A stretch of 64,000 nucleotides of DNA from Paraburkholderia caffeinitolerans (GTDB lineage Bacteria; Pseudomonadota; Gammaproteobacteria; Burkholderiales; Burkholderiaceae), in NCBI RefSeq assembly GCF_902859945.1, contig NZ_CADIKL010000006.1, positions 124,001 to 188,000 of the forward strand, written 5' to 3'. The position numbers and the translations under genes were made by a program. The notes beneath the pieces are model-generated. The model ran no database searches. It saw nothing but the letters and a program-made list of their open reading frames with translations, and was not told the DNA's origin. Positions 1-8,823 of this stretch are shown here, one piece after another. Positions within the stretch are counted from its first letter, which is position 1, and every line of letters starts with the position of its first letter.

Positions 1-105
1 CTAGGGCTGCCCGAAGAAAGCTCGGACACGATCCGTGAGCTGACCGACGATCTCCGGACCACGATGGTCGACGAGCTCAAGGTGCTGCTGGGCCCCGATG
101 CTTGA
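1..105 (+). CDS. 3' end of a phage gene upstream of terminase (probable small terminase subunit)
   Basis: The reading frame is open from base 1 and ends at a TGA at 103-105, giving the last 34 residues of a protein ending VLLGPDA. The tail is acidic and probably helical. Its stop overlaps the start of the large terminase gene by 8 bases, so the two are likely translationally coupled. Position alone suggests the small terminase subunit, as in lambda-type packaging modules; the fragment is too short to prove the family. The 5' part is outside the window. Confidence 0.5.
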   Translation, partial: LGLPEESSDTIRELTDDLRTTMVDELKVLLGPDA

Positions 106-2209
106 GAACGCATACGCAGACGCGTACCAAGTGGTACGCGAGGCGCTCGCCGCGCTCGTGCCGCCGGCGCGCGAGACTGTCGCACAGTATGCGTCACTCA
201 ATCGCCGGCTGACGAACCAGGGCGGCGGTTACGTCGGGCGCTGGCACCATGAGAAGGCGCCATACCTCGTTGCGCCGATGGAAACGCTCACGCGGCTCGA
301 CTACCTGACGACGGTGGTCGTAGGCCCGGGCCAGTCGGGCAAGACGGAGATCGCGCAGAACTGGATGCTGAAGTCGGTGGCCAACGACCCGGGCGACTTC
401 CTCTGGTACATGCAGACCGACCCGGGCCTGGAAGCCTTCGTCAAAAGCCGGATCAATACGCAGATCGATGGCCACCCGGAGATGGCCATGCGCCTCGGCT
501 CGAAGCCCATCGACGATTCGCTGCACTTCAAACGCTTCGACGGCATGCGTGTCGAGTTCCTGTCGGCGAACGAGAACAACCTGATCAACAAGTCGGCGCC
601 GCGGATCGTCGCCGACGAGGTCGACGCATATCCGGAAGGCCTCGGCGATATCAAGGCGCTGCTCGATGTGCGGCGCCAGACGTTCGGGCGGCAGTCAATG
701 CTGCTCGCGATGAGCCACCCGGACCGCGCCCGCGGCCTGAATCCGGAGCGCGACTGGACCGCCGGTGTCATGGCGCTGTACGGCGACAGTGATCGCCGCG
801 TCTGGTACTGGCCGTGCCCGCACTGCGGTGCCTGGTCGAGCCCGGTGCCGATCGCCGCGCGCTTCATGCCGCTGCATTACGAGGAGGGCTGGAGCCTCGA
901 TGAGATCGAAGAAAAGGCGAGGCTCGTCTGTCCGGTCAATGGCTGCCTGATCGAGGACCGTGACCGCCGGGCGATGAACCTCGCAGCATACCGGTCACCG
1001 TTTGGCGGATGGGTGGGCGATGGTCAGGAGATCTCGCAGGAGGGAGTCATCAGCGGCGAGCTAGTCGCACGCAAGTCGGCCGGCTTCTGGATTGTCGGCG
1101 CGATGTCGCCGTTCATCCTGGGCGGCATCGGCGGCCTCGCACGTGCAAAAGCGAAGGCCGAACGCGAGCTCGAGGTCGACGGCGACGACAAAACACTGAA
1201 GCAGGTCGTCGTCAAGCAATGGGGTTTCCTGTACTCGCCGAAGCGCGGCGTTGGCTCGATCGATGCGAATGTGCTGGCGGAACGCGCGGAAGGCGATCTC
1301 AGGCTCGGGTTTGTACCGGACGGCGTGCGGTTTATTACCGGCGGGTGTGACGCCAACGGCGGGCGCTTCGAATGGCTCATGCGCGGCTGGGGTGTGAACG
1401 GCGAAAGCTGGGTGATCGACAAGGGCCGCGTTAACGGCGATCCGGCGACGTCGCCCGATGACTGGGACCTCTTGCTCGAGGTGATCCAGCGCACGTATCC
1501 GCTTGCAGATGGCAGCGGCCGACGCATGCCGGTCCGCGCGTTCGGCTTCGATAGCGGCGGCGAGGCTGGCGTCACGCAGCAGGCTTATGCGGCGTGGCGC
1601 CGCTGGCGGAAGCTGGACGGCGTCGTGCGTTTGATCGGCAAGATTTCGGGCCGCGACGCGTGGACCGTGCTCCCCACGAAGGGCGCGAGTGCGCTCACTG
1701 CGCAGCGGCTGTTAGTGACGTATCCGGACACCGCTCGGAAATCGAACCGCGCGGCCGCCGGCGGCACGGTTCCAGTCGCGCAGTTCAACCCGAACCTGTT
1801 CAAGGATGACCTCGCCGGACAGTTGCAGAAGGCTGACCTCGGCGACTGGTACGTGCATTTTCCGCACGGGCTGCGGTCTCCCGAAGAACCTCATGTCTGG
1901 TTCGAGCAGCTGACGTCCGAGACCCGGCAGAAGAACGGCCGCTGGGAAAAGCTCGTGCGCGGCCGCCGAAACGAAGCGCTCGATCTGATGGTGCTGACGC
2001 ACATGGTTGCTCACCTTCACGGGCTCTCGCAGATCGACTGGAAGAGGCCGCCGTCATGGGCGGCCGCGTGGGATACGAACTCATCGCTCATCAGTACGAC
2101 GGTGACGCCGACTCCGAAACCTGCGCAAAACGCAGCGTCGTCGGGGGTGCTAGTCGACGACGGCCCGAAGCCGAATAACCCGAAATCAGCTGTCCACCGT
2201 TTCCGCTAA
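98..2209 (+). CDS. terL: Phage terminase large subunit, lambda GpA type
   Basis: This is the DNA-packaging motor ATPase and nuclease of the phage, 703 residues, a usual length for the GpA family. A Walker A-like motif GPGQSGKT lies at residues 76-83 and a Walker B IVADEVD at 170-176. Two cysteine pairs, C240/C243 and C278/C283, could form a zinc knuckle. The C-terminal nuclease half begins near GGCDANGG (residues 414-421), whose aspartate is a likely metal ligand, with a second acidic motif FGFDSGG further on. The ATG at 98 overlaps the preceding gene. It heads a head-gene operon with almost no spacing. Confidence in the family is high; catalytic residues are inferred from motif position. Confidence 0.95.
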   Translation: MLENAYADAYQVVREALAALVPPARETVAQYASLNRRLTNQGGGYVGRWHHEKAPYLVAPMETLTRLDYLTTVVVGPGQSGKTEIAQNWMLKSVANDPGDFLWYMQTDPGLEAFVKSRINTQIDGHPEMAMRLGSKPIDDSLHFKRFDGMRVEFLSANENNLINKSAPRIVADEVDAYPEGLGDIKALLDVRRQTFGRQSMLLAMSHPDRARGLNPERDWTAGVMALYGDSDRRVWYWPCPHCGAWSSPVPIAARFMPLHYEEGWSLDEIEEKARLVCPVNGCLIEDRDRRAMNLAAYRSPFGGWVGDGQEISQEGVISGELVARKSAGFWIVGAMSPFILGGIGGLARAKAKAERELEVDGDDKTLKQVVVKQWGFLYSPKRGVGSIDANVLAERAEGDLRLGFVPDGVRFITGGCDANGGRFEWLMRGWGVNGESWVIDKGRVNGDPATSPDDWDLLLEVIQRTYPLADGSGRRMPVRAFGFDSGGEAGVTQQAYAAWRRWRKLDGVVRLIGKISGRDAWTVLPTKGASALTAQRLLVTYPDTARKSNRAAAGGTVPVAQFNPNLFKDDLAGQLQKADLGDWYVHFPHGLRSPEEPHVWFEQLTSETRQKNGRWEKLVRGRRNEALDLMVLTHMVAHLHGLSQIDWKRPPSWAAAWDTNSSLISTTVTPTPKPAQNAASSGVLVDDGPKPNNPKSAVHRFR

Positions 2210-2213
2210 CCCT

Positions 2214-2483
2214 ATGGCCACATCCGATATCAGTTCGCCGTATTACGGAATGACCGACGCGCAGCTGACGGCCGCCCTCACCAGCGCACAGCAGGCTTAC
2301 ATCCAGCTGCGTATGGGCTCGAAAGTGGTCACGGTGTCATACGCACAGGGCGGGGGATCGCGCAGCGCGACGTTTCAGCAAACCGATATGGCGAACCTGC
2401 GCATGCTCATCGCAGAACTGCAGCAGGCGCTCAACCCTGGCGTGTGCATCCGGCGCCGCCGTCCGATGAAGCCACTCTTCTGA
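2214..2483 (+). CDS. gpW-like head-to-tail joining protein
   Basis: A small 89-residue protein between terminase and portal, the position of gpW in lambda-like heads. The N-terminal half (MTDAQLTAALTSAQQAY) and the helical segment TDMANLRMLIAELQQAL fit the helix-strand-helix gpW fold that plugs the portal so the tail can join. The C-terminus is basic (RRRRP). It starts 4 bases after terminase and ends 1 base before the portal start. Assignment rests on position, size and the helix pattern. Confidence 0.75.
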   Translation: MATSDISSPYYGMTDAQLTAALTSAQQAYIQLRMGSKVVTVSYAQGGGSRSATFQQTDMANLRMLIAELQQALNPGVCIRRRRPMKPLF

Positions 2484-2484
2484 T

Positions 2485-4137
2485 ATGGGCAACGAACTTT
2501 CGATCGTCGACGCCCAAGGCAACCCGATGCGGCGCCAGCGCGCTGAGTATCCGAACGGGATGCCGCTGACAAGCGGCGTGGGCCGCTGGTTCTTCCCGTA
2601 TCAGGCGGCAGACTGGCAGACGCAGGAGATGGGCAACTGGTTGCCCTGGATCCGTTCGCCGGACGCCGAGATCACGCAGTTCCGCGATCGCATGGTTGCG
2701 CGCTCGCGCGACCAGGTGCGCAACGATGGCCGCTCGAGTGGAGCGATCACGCGCATCCTCGACAACACCGTTGGCGCGTCGCTGCGACTATCTGCAATGC
2801 CCGATTACCGCGCGCTGCGTCTGATCAGTGGCGCGGCATTCGATATCCAGTGGGCGAAGGAGTTCGCGAGCGCAGTCGAAGCCCGCTGGCGCCTCTTCTC
2901 GAATGACCTGAACCACTATAACGACGTATCGAGGCAACTGACCGTCTCGCAGCAGTTGCGCCTCGCGCTGCGACATAAGCTCATCGATGGCGAAGATCTC
3001 GTCGTGAACCACTGGAAGCCGGAGCGTATTGGGCGCGGCGCCGCGCAATACGCGACGTGCTATCTGGTCGTGGACCCGGATCGTCTTTCGAATCCCATGC
3101 AGATGGTCGACACCAGGCATCTGCGAGGCGGCGTCGAGATTGACGACGACGGCGTGCCTGTCGCGTATCACATTCGGAAGGCCCATCAGAACGACTGGTA
3201 TAACGCCGTCGAGTCGATGGAGTGGGAACGCGTGATCGCCGAGGATGACGACGGATGGCGGCGCGTGATCCATGACTACGAGCGCGATCGCGCGGGTCAG
3301 AACCGGGGTATCGGCGTGTTTGTTCCGGTGCTCGCGCACGCGAAGATGCTCGCCCGCTACTACGGCATCGAGCTTCAAGCCGCGGCGCTCGCCGCGTCTA
3401 TCGGCACGTATGTCACGAGCCCGTACGATCCGTCGGAGGTGCAGGATGCGATCGCTGGGGATCAGGAGCTCAAGTTCTACCAAAGCCTGCGCAAGGAATG
3501 GAATGACGAGCGGCCGGCGATGTTCAACGGCGTGCGCGTGCCGGCGCTGGCCCCGGGCGAAGAAATCAAGGCGGTGAGTTCCGACCACCCGCACAACGGC
3601 TTTACCGAGTTCGTGCATGAGATGCAGGGGTGCGTGGCCTCGGCGCTCGGCGTGTCTCAGGAGCAGGTCACCCAGGACTGGACTCGCACGACTTACTCGA
3701 GCGCACGTTCGGGTTTACTCGAAAGCTGGAAGACGCTCGTCCGCCGGCGTCTGGAGTTCTCGGCGGGGACCGCGACACCCATGTATGCGGTCTGGCTGCG
3801 CGAGTCGATGGAGAACGGAGAACTGCCACTGCCCTCCGGCGCGCCGGATTTCATCGAGGCGGCGACCGCCTATGCCGGTTGCTCGTGGCTGGGCCCGGCG
3901 CGCGGATGGGTGGATCCCGTGAAAGAGCCGCAGGGCTCGATCCTCAAGATGGATGCCGCGCTCACGACGCTCAAGCAGGAGGCTGCAGAACAGGGCTCTG
4001 ACTGGGAAGAGCTGCTCGACCAGCGCCAGATCGAAATCGCCGAGTTCAAACGCCGCAACATTCCGCTTCCCGAATGGGGGGGCGCGGAGATGGCGACGCG
4101 CACGGATGAACCACCTGAAGAGCCGAAGGCAGCATGA
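2485..4137 (+). CDS. Phage portal protein, lambda GpB family
   Basis: A 550-residue portal subunit, expected to form the ring at the capsid vertex through which DNA enters and leaves. The length, the order after terminase and gpW, and stretches such as NDGRSSGAITRILDN and LVVNHWKPE fit the lambda portal family. The C-terminal part is rich in acidic and proline residues. The stop overlaps the protease start by 4 bases (ATGA), which suggests coupled translation. I see no frameshift or truncation. Confidence 0.93.
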   Translation: MGNELSIVDAQGNPMRRQRAEYPNGMPLTSGVGRWFFPYQAADWQTQEMGNWLPWIRSPDAEITQFRDRMVARSRDQVRNDGRSSGAITRILDNTVGASLRLSAMPDYRALRLISGAAFDIQWAKEFASAVEARWRLFSNDLNHYNDVSRQLTVSQQLRLALRHKLIDGEDLVVNHWKPERIGRGAAQYATCYLVVDPDRLSNPMQMVDTRHLRGGVEIDDDGVPVAYHIRKAHQNDWYNAVESMEWERVIAEDDDGWRRVIHDYERDRAGQNRGIGVFVPVLAHAKMLARYYGIELQAAALAASIGTYVTSPYDPSEVQDAIAGDQELKFYQSLRKEWNDERPAMFNGVRVPALAPGEEIKAVSSDHPHNGFTEFVHEMQGCVASALGVSQEQVTQDWTRTTYSSARSGLLESWKTLVRRRLEFSAGTATPMYAVWLRESMENGELPLPSGAPDFIEAATAYAGCSWLGPARGWVDPVKEPQGSILKMDAALTTLKQEAAEQGSDWEELLDQRQIEIAEFKRRNIPLPEWGGAEMATRTDEPPEEPKAA

Positions 4138-5018
4138 CCAATTTTCCTCATCTCGCGACGCGTCTCTTCAATGTGCCGATCGCGATCCTGCCGCACAAGG
4201 CAGAGATCGTTATGGCTGCGCTCGCCGACCGCTTCGGCATCGCACAGCTATTCCGCGAGGATGGCACGGCGCTCGCGCTGGCTGACGGCGGCGCGCGCGC
4301 ATTCCTCGGGGAGTTCGACGACGGTGAGCCGGCCCGGTATCGGCCGTATGACGTCGCGGAGGGCGTCGCGCGAATCCCCGTCGAGGGGACGCTCGTGCAC
4401 AAGCTCGGCACGCTCCATCCGTTCTCGGGCATGACGGGGTACGACGGCATCCGCGCGCTGCTTAGCATGGCGCTCGGCGACGACGAGGTGCGGGCGATCA
4501 TGCTGGACATCGACTCACCGGGCGGTGAGGTTGCGGGATGTTTCGATCTCTGCGATGCGATCTATGGGGCGCGCGGCCGTAAGCCAATCTGGTCGGTCCT
4601 CACGGAGAGCGCATACTCGGCCGCCTATGCGATCGCGAGCGCCACCGACCGGATCATTGTGCCGCGCACCGGCGGCACGGGCAGCGTCGGCGTCATCTGT
4701 ATGCACGTCGACATGTCACAGGCGCTTTCGCGCGCCGGCATCGATGTCACGCTCATTCAGTACGGCGCGCGCAAGGCCGACGGCAACGAGTTCAATCCAC
4801 TGTCGAAGGACGCGCTGCGACGTTTCCAGGCAGACGTAGATGCGATGGGCGAAATTTTCGTCCGGACCGTTGCGCGTAATCGTGATCTCAAAACGGCCGC
4901 CGTGCGCGACACGGAAGCCGGCACCTTTCTCGGCGCCGATGGCGTCGACATTGGCTTCGCGGATGCCGTCATGGCACCTGACGAGGCCTTCGCGTCCCTG
5001 CTCGAAGAGCTGGGCTGA
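4134..5018 (+). CDS. S49-family prohead protease (lambda GpC-like)
   Basis: A 294-residue serine protease of the signal-peptide-peptidase/ClpP fold that should process the portal or scaffold during prohead maturation. The segment AIMLDIDSPGGEVAG carries the oxyanion-loop glycines. ESAYSAAYAIASATD supplies the likely nucleophilic serine, and a lysine further on (RKADGNEFNP) is the probable general base. It is shorter than lambda GpC and lacks that protein's C-terminal scaffold part, which here is a separate downstream gene. It starts inside the portal stop (ATGA). Confidence 0.9.
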   Translation: MTNFPHLATRLFNVPIAILPHKAEIVMAALADRFGIAQLFREDGTALALADGGARAFLGEFDDGEPARYRPYDVAEGVARIPVEGTLVHKLGTLHPFSGMTGYDGIRALLSMALGDDEVRAIMLDIDSPGGEVAGCFDLCDAIYGARGRKPIWSVLTESAYSAAYAIASATDRIIVPRTGGTGSVGVICMHVDMSQALSRAGIDVTLIQYGARKADGNEFNPLSKDALRRFQADVDAMGEIFVRTVARNRDLKTAAVRDTEAGTFLGADGVDIGFADAVMAPDEAFASLLEELG

Positions 5019-5044
5019 TTCATCCCACCATCAGGGTAAATCTA

Positions 5045-5725
5045 ATGAGCAACACGTTACGCAACCTCATGGCACGAGGTGGGTTGAGCTTCGCCCATCT
5101 CGGCCGTGGCGCCCGCTCCGAAGACGAGCGTCCGGGCGATGACGACGACAGCGGCAAGGGCAAGAAGGGCAAGCGCGCCGCGGATGAAGATGACGAACAG
5201 CAGGACCGCGACGACGGCGACAGCAAGCGCGGAAAGCGTGCCGAAGGCGGCGATTCGGACGATGACGATGAGGACGATCCGGACAACGACGTCGACGACG
5301 AAGACGAGCCGAACGACGACAGCGGCAAAGGCAAGCGCGGCAAGAAGGGTAAGCGAGCGGCCGACGACGAGGACGACGAGCGCGCGGAAGACGATGACGA
5401 CGACGAGGAGGAGATGCGAGGCCAAAGCTCGGCAGCGCGCGCCCGTCGACGCGAACGTGCGCGCTGCGCCGCGATCTTCGCAAGCAAGGGTGCAGGGCGA
5501 AATCCGGAGCTCGCCTGCAACCTGGCCTTCGAGACAACGATGACGCGCAGCCAGGTGATCTCCGTGCTCAACAAGACGCGGGGATCCGCAGGTGGCACGC
5601 AAACGCGACGCAATCCGAATCTCGGTTCCGGTGACGCTCCGCGCATGTCGCAGGAGCAAGCCGTCGAAGCGAGCTGGGACTCCGCGTTCCAGAAGGCCGG
5701 GGCGAAGCCGCGCCGCGCCCGCTAA
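5045..5725 (+). CDS. Highly acidic scaffold-like head protein, split off from the protease
   Basis: A 226-residue protein whose residues 25-125 are almost entirely Asp, Glu, Lys, Arg and Gly, in repeated blocks such as DSGKGKKGKRAADEDD and DSGKGKRGKKGKRAADDEDD. The C-terminal third (RARCAAIFASKGAGRNPELA) resembles the tail seen at the C-terminus of S49 head proteases, where the scaffold domain is fused to or nested in the protease gene. It lies 26 bases after the protease and before the decoration and capsid genes, the place for a scaffold. The ATG at 5045 has only a weak ribosome site. Function is inferred; the acidic tract is seen directly. Confidence 0.6.
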   Translation: MSNTLRNLMARGGLSFAHLGRGARSEDERPGDDDDSGKGKKGKRAADEDDEQQDRDDGDSKRGKRAEGGDSDDDDEDDPDNDVDDEDEPNDDSGKGKRGKKGKRAADDEDDERAEDDDDDEEEMRGQSSAARARRRERARCAAIFASKGAGRNPELACNLAFETTMTRSQVISVLNKTRGSAGGTQTRRNPNLGSGDAPRMSQEQAVEASWDSAFQKAGAKPRRAR

Positions 5726-5780
5726 ACCAGACGCCAGCGCACGCGCAGGCACTGTCCATTCTTCCCCCAAGGATTGAATC

Positions 5781-6455
5781 ATGACCAATCCCCCCGTCCT
5801 CACCCAGACGCCGCTGATCGAGCAATGGCACGCCGGCGGATTCCTCGTTTCGGAGGCCCGCGGCCACCGTGCGCGCGACGTCGGTACCATCGGCGGCGCG
5901 ACGAAGGTATATCCCGGCACCGTGCTAGGTCTTCAGACCGGTGGTGTGGCCGCTGCGTGGCCGGGCAACGCCGAGCAGGTGAATAACAACACCGGTAACG
6001 GCACGATCGCCATGGCCGGCACGCCGGTTGTTGCAGGGGCTCAACTCGGCATGTATTCGGCGATCGCGAGCGATGCAACGCACTTCGCTGTGAGCGATCC
6101 CTACGGCAATTCGCTCGGGACTGCCACCGCGGGTTCCGCGTTCAGCAACCAAATCGCGCTCACGATTACCGCCGGTGCGACGCCATTCGTCGCGGGTGAC
6201 GAGTTCTCGATCCAGGTCGAGGCGATCAACGGCGTTTTCGTGCCGCTCAACCCATCTGCCAGCGACGGTTCGCAGTCCGCCGCGGGCATTGCGTTCGGTT
6301 TCACCGACGCGACGCTGAACGATGTGCCCGGCACGGTCGTGACGCGCGAATGTGAGGTTAACGGATCCGAGCTCATCTGGCCGAGCGGCGCGACGGCCGC
6401 GCAGATCGCAACGGCGACTGCGCAGCTCACTGCTCTGGGCATCATCACGCGCTGA
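5781..6455 (+). CDS. Head decoration protein (lambda gpD-like)
   Basis: A 224-residue protein just before the major capsid gene. Its N-terminus (LTQTPLIEQWHAGGFLVSEA) and the later VYPGTVLGLQTGG and GNGTIAMAG stretches fit the head decoration family, which binds three-fold sites on expanded capsids to stabilise them. It is about twice the length of lambda gpD, with a C-terminal extension rich in small residues. An AAGGA ribosome site lies 5-6 bases before the ATG at 5781. Confidence 0.82.
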   Translation: MTNPPVLTQTPLIEQWHAGGFLVSEARGHRARDVGTIGGATKVYPGTVLGLQTGGVAAAWPGNAEQVNNNTGNGTIAMAGTPVVAGAQLGMYSAIASDATHFAVSDPYGNSLGTATAGSAFSNQIALTITAGATPFVAGDEFSIQVEAINGVFVPLNPSASDGSQSAAGIAFGFTDATLNDVPGTVVTRECEVNGSELIWPSGATAAQIATATAQLTALGIITR

Positions 6456-6501
6456 CTCCGCCGCGGCACACAGCCTTCTCCTCCCAACTTCGAGTCCTTA
6501 T

Positions 6502-6528
6502 GGCCGCGCAAGCGGTCATTATTTTTTT
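6502..6528 (+). terminator. GNRA-loop hairpin with T run before the capsid gene
   Basis: GGCCGC (6502-6507) pairs with GCGGTC (6512-6517), including one G-T pair, around a GCAA tetraloop, followed by ATTATTTTTTT. It looks like an intrinsic terminator or an mRNA-stabilising stem placed 12 bases before the capsid start. Confidence 0.6.
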
Positions 6529-6540
6529 CGGAGCCAAATA

Positions 6541-7572
6541 ATGGCCAGCTTGGACGTATTCCATCAGGATCCTTTCACGACCATCCAGCTCACTGCGGCG
6601 GTCGACAAGTATCCGTTTCAGCCGACGGGTCTCGGCGATCTCGATATCTTCGAGCCGGATCCGATCCGGACGACGGCGCTGGCCGTCGAGCAGCGTCAGG
6701 GCAAGCTCATCATCGTGCCGACGTCGCCGCGCGGCGCCGAGGGCGTCCAGCGCACGACCGAAAAGCGCCAGGCCCGCTACTTCGATGTGCCGCGCCTGAT
6801 GCACAGCGACACGATCTATGCGAATGAGATCCAGAACATCCGCGCCTTTGGTACGGAGTCGGAGCTCATGCAGGTGCAGGTGGAGGTTGCGCGCCGCATG
6901 AATGGACCGACCGGCATCCTGCGTAACATCGAATACACGTGGGAATTCCACCGGCTGGCGGCCGTGCAGGGGTTGCTGCTCGATGCCGACGGCAGCGTGC
7001 TTTTCGACTGGTTCGATCAGTTCGGAATCACTCCGGCCGCCCCGTGGCAGTTCAATCTCGCGGCGAACACGGAGTACTCGCTGCGTCCGCTCATCAACAA
7101 GATCCGCCGGACGATGGCGCGTAAGGCGCAGGGCTCATTCCTGCCCACGACGCGCGTCTACGCGCTGTGCGGCGATGAGTTCTACGATGCGTTCGTGAAC
7201 CATCAGGACGTGATCCGCACGTTCATGAACTGGTCGGCGGCGGCGGACCTCCGCGATGATCGGCAGGGCGGCGCGTTCGATGTCTTCCCGTTCGCCGGTA
7301 TCAACTGGCTGAACTATCGCGGTTCGGATGACAACGAAACCATCAAGGTACCGGACACGACCGTGAAGTTTTTCCCGGTCGGCGCGCCTGGTATCTTCCG
7401 CTGCGCATATGCGCCGGGTGAATCGTTCGAATGGGTGAACACTCCGGGCAAGCCGCAATATGTGATCCCGATCTTCGATCGCGACCGCAACAGCTGGTGG
7501 AAGATGGAGGCCTACAGTTATCCGTTGCACATATGTACTCGCCCGGAAGTCCTGCAGGAAGGGACGGCCTGA
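6541..7572 (+). CDS. Major capsid protein, lambda gpE family
   Basis: A 343-residue capsid subunit, near the size of lambda gpE (341). The first residues MASLDVFHQDPFTTIQLTAA and the internal ALCGDEFYDAFVNHQDV fit the family, as does the C-terminal CRPEVLQEG-type ending (here CTRPEVLQEGTA). I chose the ATG at 6541, which follows the family start and sits after a GGAGCC ribosome site, over a longer upstream frame. A hairpin with a T run immediately precedes it. The gene is intact. Confidence 0.94.
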   Translation: MASLDVFHQDPFTTIQLTAAVDKYPFQPTGLGDLDIFEPDPIRTTALAVEQRQGKLIIVPTSPRGAEGVQRTTEKRQARYFDVPRLMHSDTIYANEIQNIRAFGTESELMQVQVEVARRMNGPTGILRNIEYTWEFHRLAAVQGLLLDADGSVLFDWFDQFGITPAAPWQFNLAANTEYSLRPLINKIRRTMARKAQGSFLPTTRVYALCGDEFYDAFVNHQDVIRTFMNWSAAADLRDDRQGGAFDVFPFAGINWLNYRGSDDNETIKVPDTTVKFFPVGAPGIFRCAYAPGESFEWVNTPGKPQYVIPIFDRDRNSWWKMEAYSYPLHICTRPEVLQEGTA

Positions 7573-7574
7573 CC

Positions 7575-7907
7575 GTGATCGACTTCGATGGCACGCTCAA
7601 CGCCGCGATCAGTTCGACGTTGGGTGATGAAAAGGCCGTCATCTTTCTCCCGAAAGCCGGCGGCAGCTTCGCGGGACTACTCGGCGTTTTCACGCTGATC
7701 ACCGACCACATCTTCGATGACGCCGGTGAATCGCAGGCCAACGTCACAGTGGCCACGCTCGGCGTGCAGGTCTCGCAGTTCAGCGCCATGGGCGCGCCGG
7801 AACCCATCCAGAGCGATGTCATGCAAGTTGGGGGTGTCGCCTACGTGGTAAAGGACGTGGCGATCGACGGCCTCGGCTGGGCATATATGGATCTGGGCAA
7901 GCAATGA
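7575..7907 (+). CDS. Head-tail joining protein, gpFII-like
   Basis: A protein of 110 residues that should cap the head after packaging and receive the tail. The pattern DFDGTLNAAIS at the start, an internal IFDDAGES and a C-terminal GVAYVVKDVAIDGLGW match the small beta-barrel gpFII-type connectors. The start chosen is GTG at 7575, two bases after the capsid stop, because the family begins a few residues before DFD; an ATG at 7530 inside the capsid gene is less likely. It overlaps the next gene by 4 bases. Confidence 0.72.
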   Translation: MIDFDGTLNAAISSTLGDEKAVIFLPKAGGSFAGLLGVFTLITDHIFDDAGESQANVTVATLGVQVSQFSAMGAPEPIQSDVMQVGGVAYVVKDVAIDGLGWAYMDLGKQ

Positions 7908-8461
7908 CAACGTCGAGCAATCTCCGCGAGCTCGCGGTGCAGGGGCTCACCATAGCGGGAGCAACGGCAGCCGGATCGAACGTGTATTCGCCACGCACGT
8001 GGGCAACGTGGGACGGAAAGTATCCGATGCTGATCGTCCAGACACCGGATGAGAATGGCCAGGGATGGGGGCCGCATGGGCCGCCGGCATTCACCGTGAC
8101 GACGACGCTGCGCGTGACGGCGCGTGCGCAGGCGTCCGCGCTGGCCAATGACGCGGCTGCCGCTGCAGTCGAAGAGCAGCTCGAAACGCTGCGTGAGCAG
8201 GTCAAGGGGGCGCTCATCAACTATCCGCCGATCATGGGCCTGCTGCAGCAGTTCCCGGCCTTCCGCTCGACGATCAGCGTGCCGCGCGACGGCCAGTCTC
8301 CGATCGGTGAGCTGGTGCTGGATCTGGAGATGGAGCACGTGCAGGGGCCAGAGGACTTCTATCAGCCGCCGGCCGTGCCGCTCCAGGGTATCGATCTGAC
8401 CATCGAGATGCCGGACGGCACAACCGAACCAGGCCTCACGATCAACCTCCCGCAATCCTGA
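7904..8461 (+). CDS. Tail completion/terminator-like protein
   Basis: A 185-residue protein between the head connector and the Mu-like tail operon. It has alternating strand-like segments (FTVTTTLRVTARAQ, LVLDLEMEHVQG) and a helix AAAAAVEEQLETLREQVKGAL, which fits the small alpha/beta tail-terminator or neck proteins found at this position. The C-terminal 30 residues look like a short extra strand unit. No catalytic motif is visible. The role as tail terminator or neck protein is inferred from gene order. Confidence 0.55.
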   Translation: MTTSSNLRELAVQGLTIAGATAAGSNVYSPRTWATWDGKYPMLIVQTPDENGQGWGPHGPPAFTVTTTLRVTARAQASALANDAAAAAVEEQLETLREQVKGALINYPPIMGLLQQFPAFRSTISVPRDGQSPIGELVLDLEMEHVQGPEDFYQPPAVPLQGIDLTIEMPDGTTEPGLTINLPQS

Positions 8462-8490
8462 GCGGCGCACACGCGTCACTGGAGCTCTCC

Positions 8491-8745
8491 ATGTTTGTGA
8501 AACCCGCGCCGGGCGTGCTGCTTCGCGACCCGGTTACGAAGCAATTGCTTTCCTCGTCGCCCGTCGAGGGCGTGAAGACCACCGTTGTGCCGGACGAAGG
8601 CATGCAGGTGGACGACTTCGACATGTTCTGGCGCCGGCGCCTGCGCGACGGAGATGCCGTGCGGGCAATCAGCCCGAAAACGGCGCCGAGCGCACCGGCC
8701 GCGCCGGCTGTGGCCGTCCCGGCGACCGAGAAGACATCGAGCTAA
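8491..8745 (+). CDS. DUF2635 protein (Mu gp38-like)
   Basis: An 84-residue protein with the DUF2635 pattern: MFVKPAPGVLLRDPVTKQLL at the start and FWRRRLRDGDAVR near residues 45-57. Family members are found just upstream of the sheath gene in Mu-like phages; their function is unknown. The last 20 residues are an Ala/Pro-rich tail. A 20-residue insert (around SSPVEGVKTTVVPDEGMQVD) separates the two conserved blocks. It ends 23 bases before a strong hairpin. Confidence 0.85.
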   Translation: MFVKPAPGVLLRDPVTKQLLSSSPVEGVKTTVVPDEGMQVDDFDMFWRRRLRDGDAVRAISPKTAPSAPAAPAVAVPATEKTSS

Positions 8746-8767
8746 CTGTCCACAATCCACCAATGAG

Positions 8768-8789
8768 ACCCCGCCCAGGCGGGGTTTTT
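8768..8789 (+). terminator. GC-rich hairpin with T run before the sheath gene
   Basis: ACCCCGCC (8768-8775) and GGCGGGGT (8778-8785) form a perfect 8-bp inverted repeat with a 2-base centre, followed by TTTT. In RNA the loop would open to at least 4 bases. It has intrinsic-terminator form but lies inside the tail operon. Confidence 0.7.
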
Positions 8790-8823
8790 GTTTGGGGCGC
8801 CACCTCGCCACCGGAGCTAACGA

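Noticed and set aside
5020..5920. Long frames opposite the acidic scaffold-like gene
   Set aside because: They are produced by the repetitive GAC/GAG/AAG codons of the real gene and give Ser- or Val-rich nonsense.
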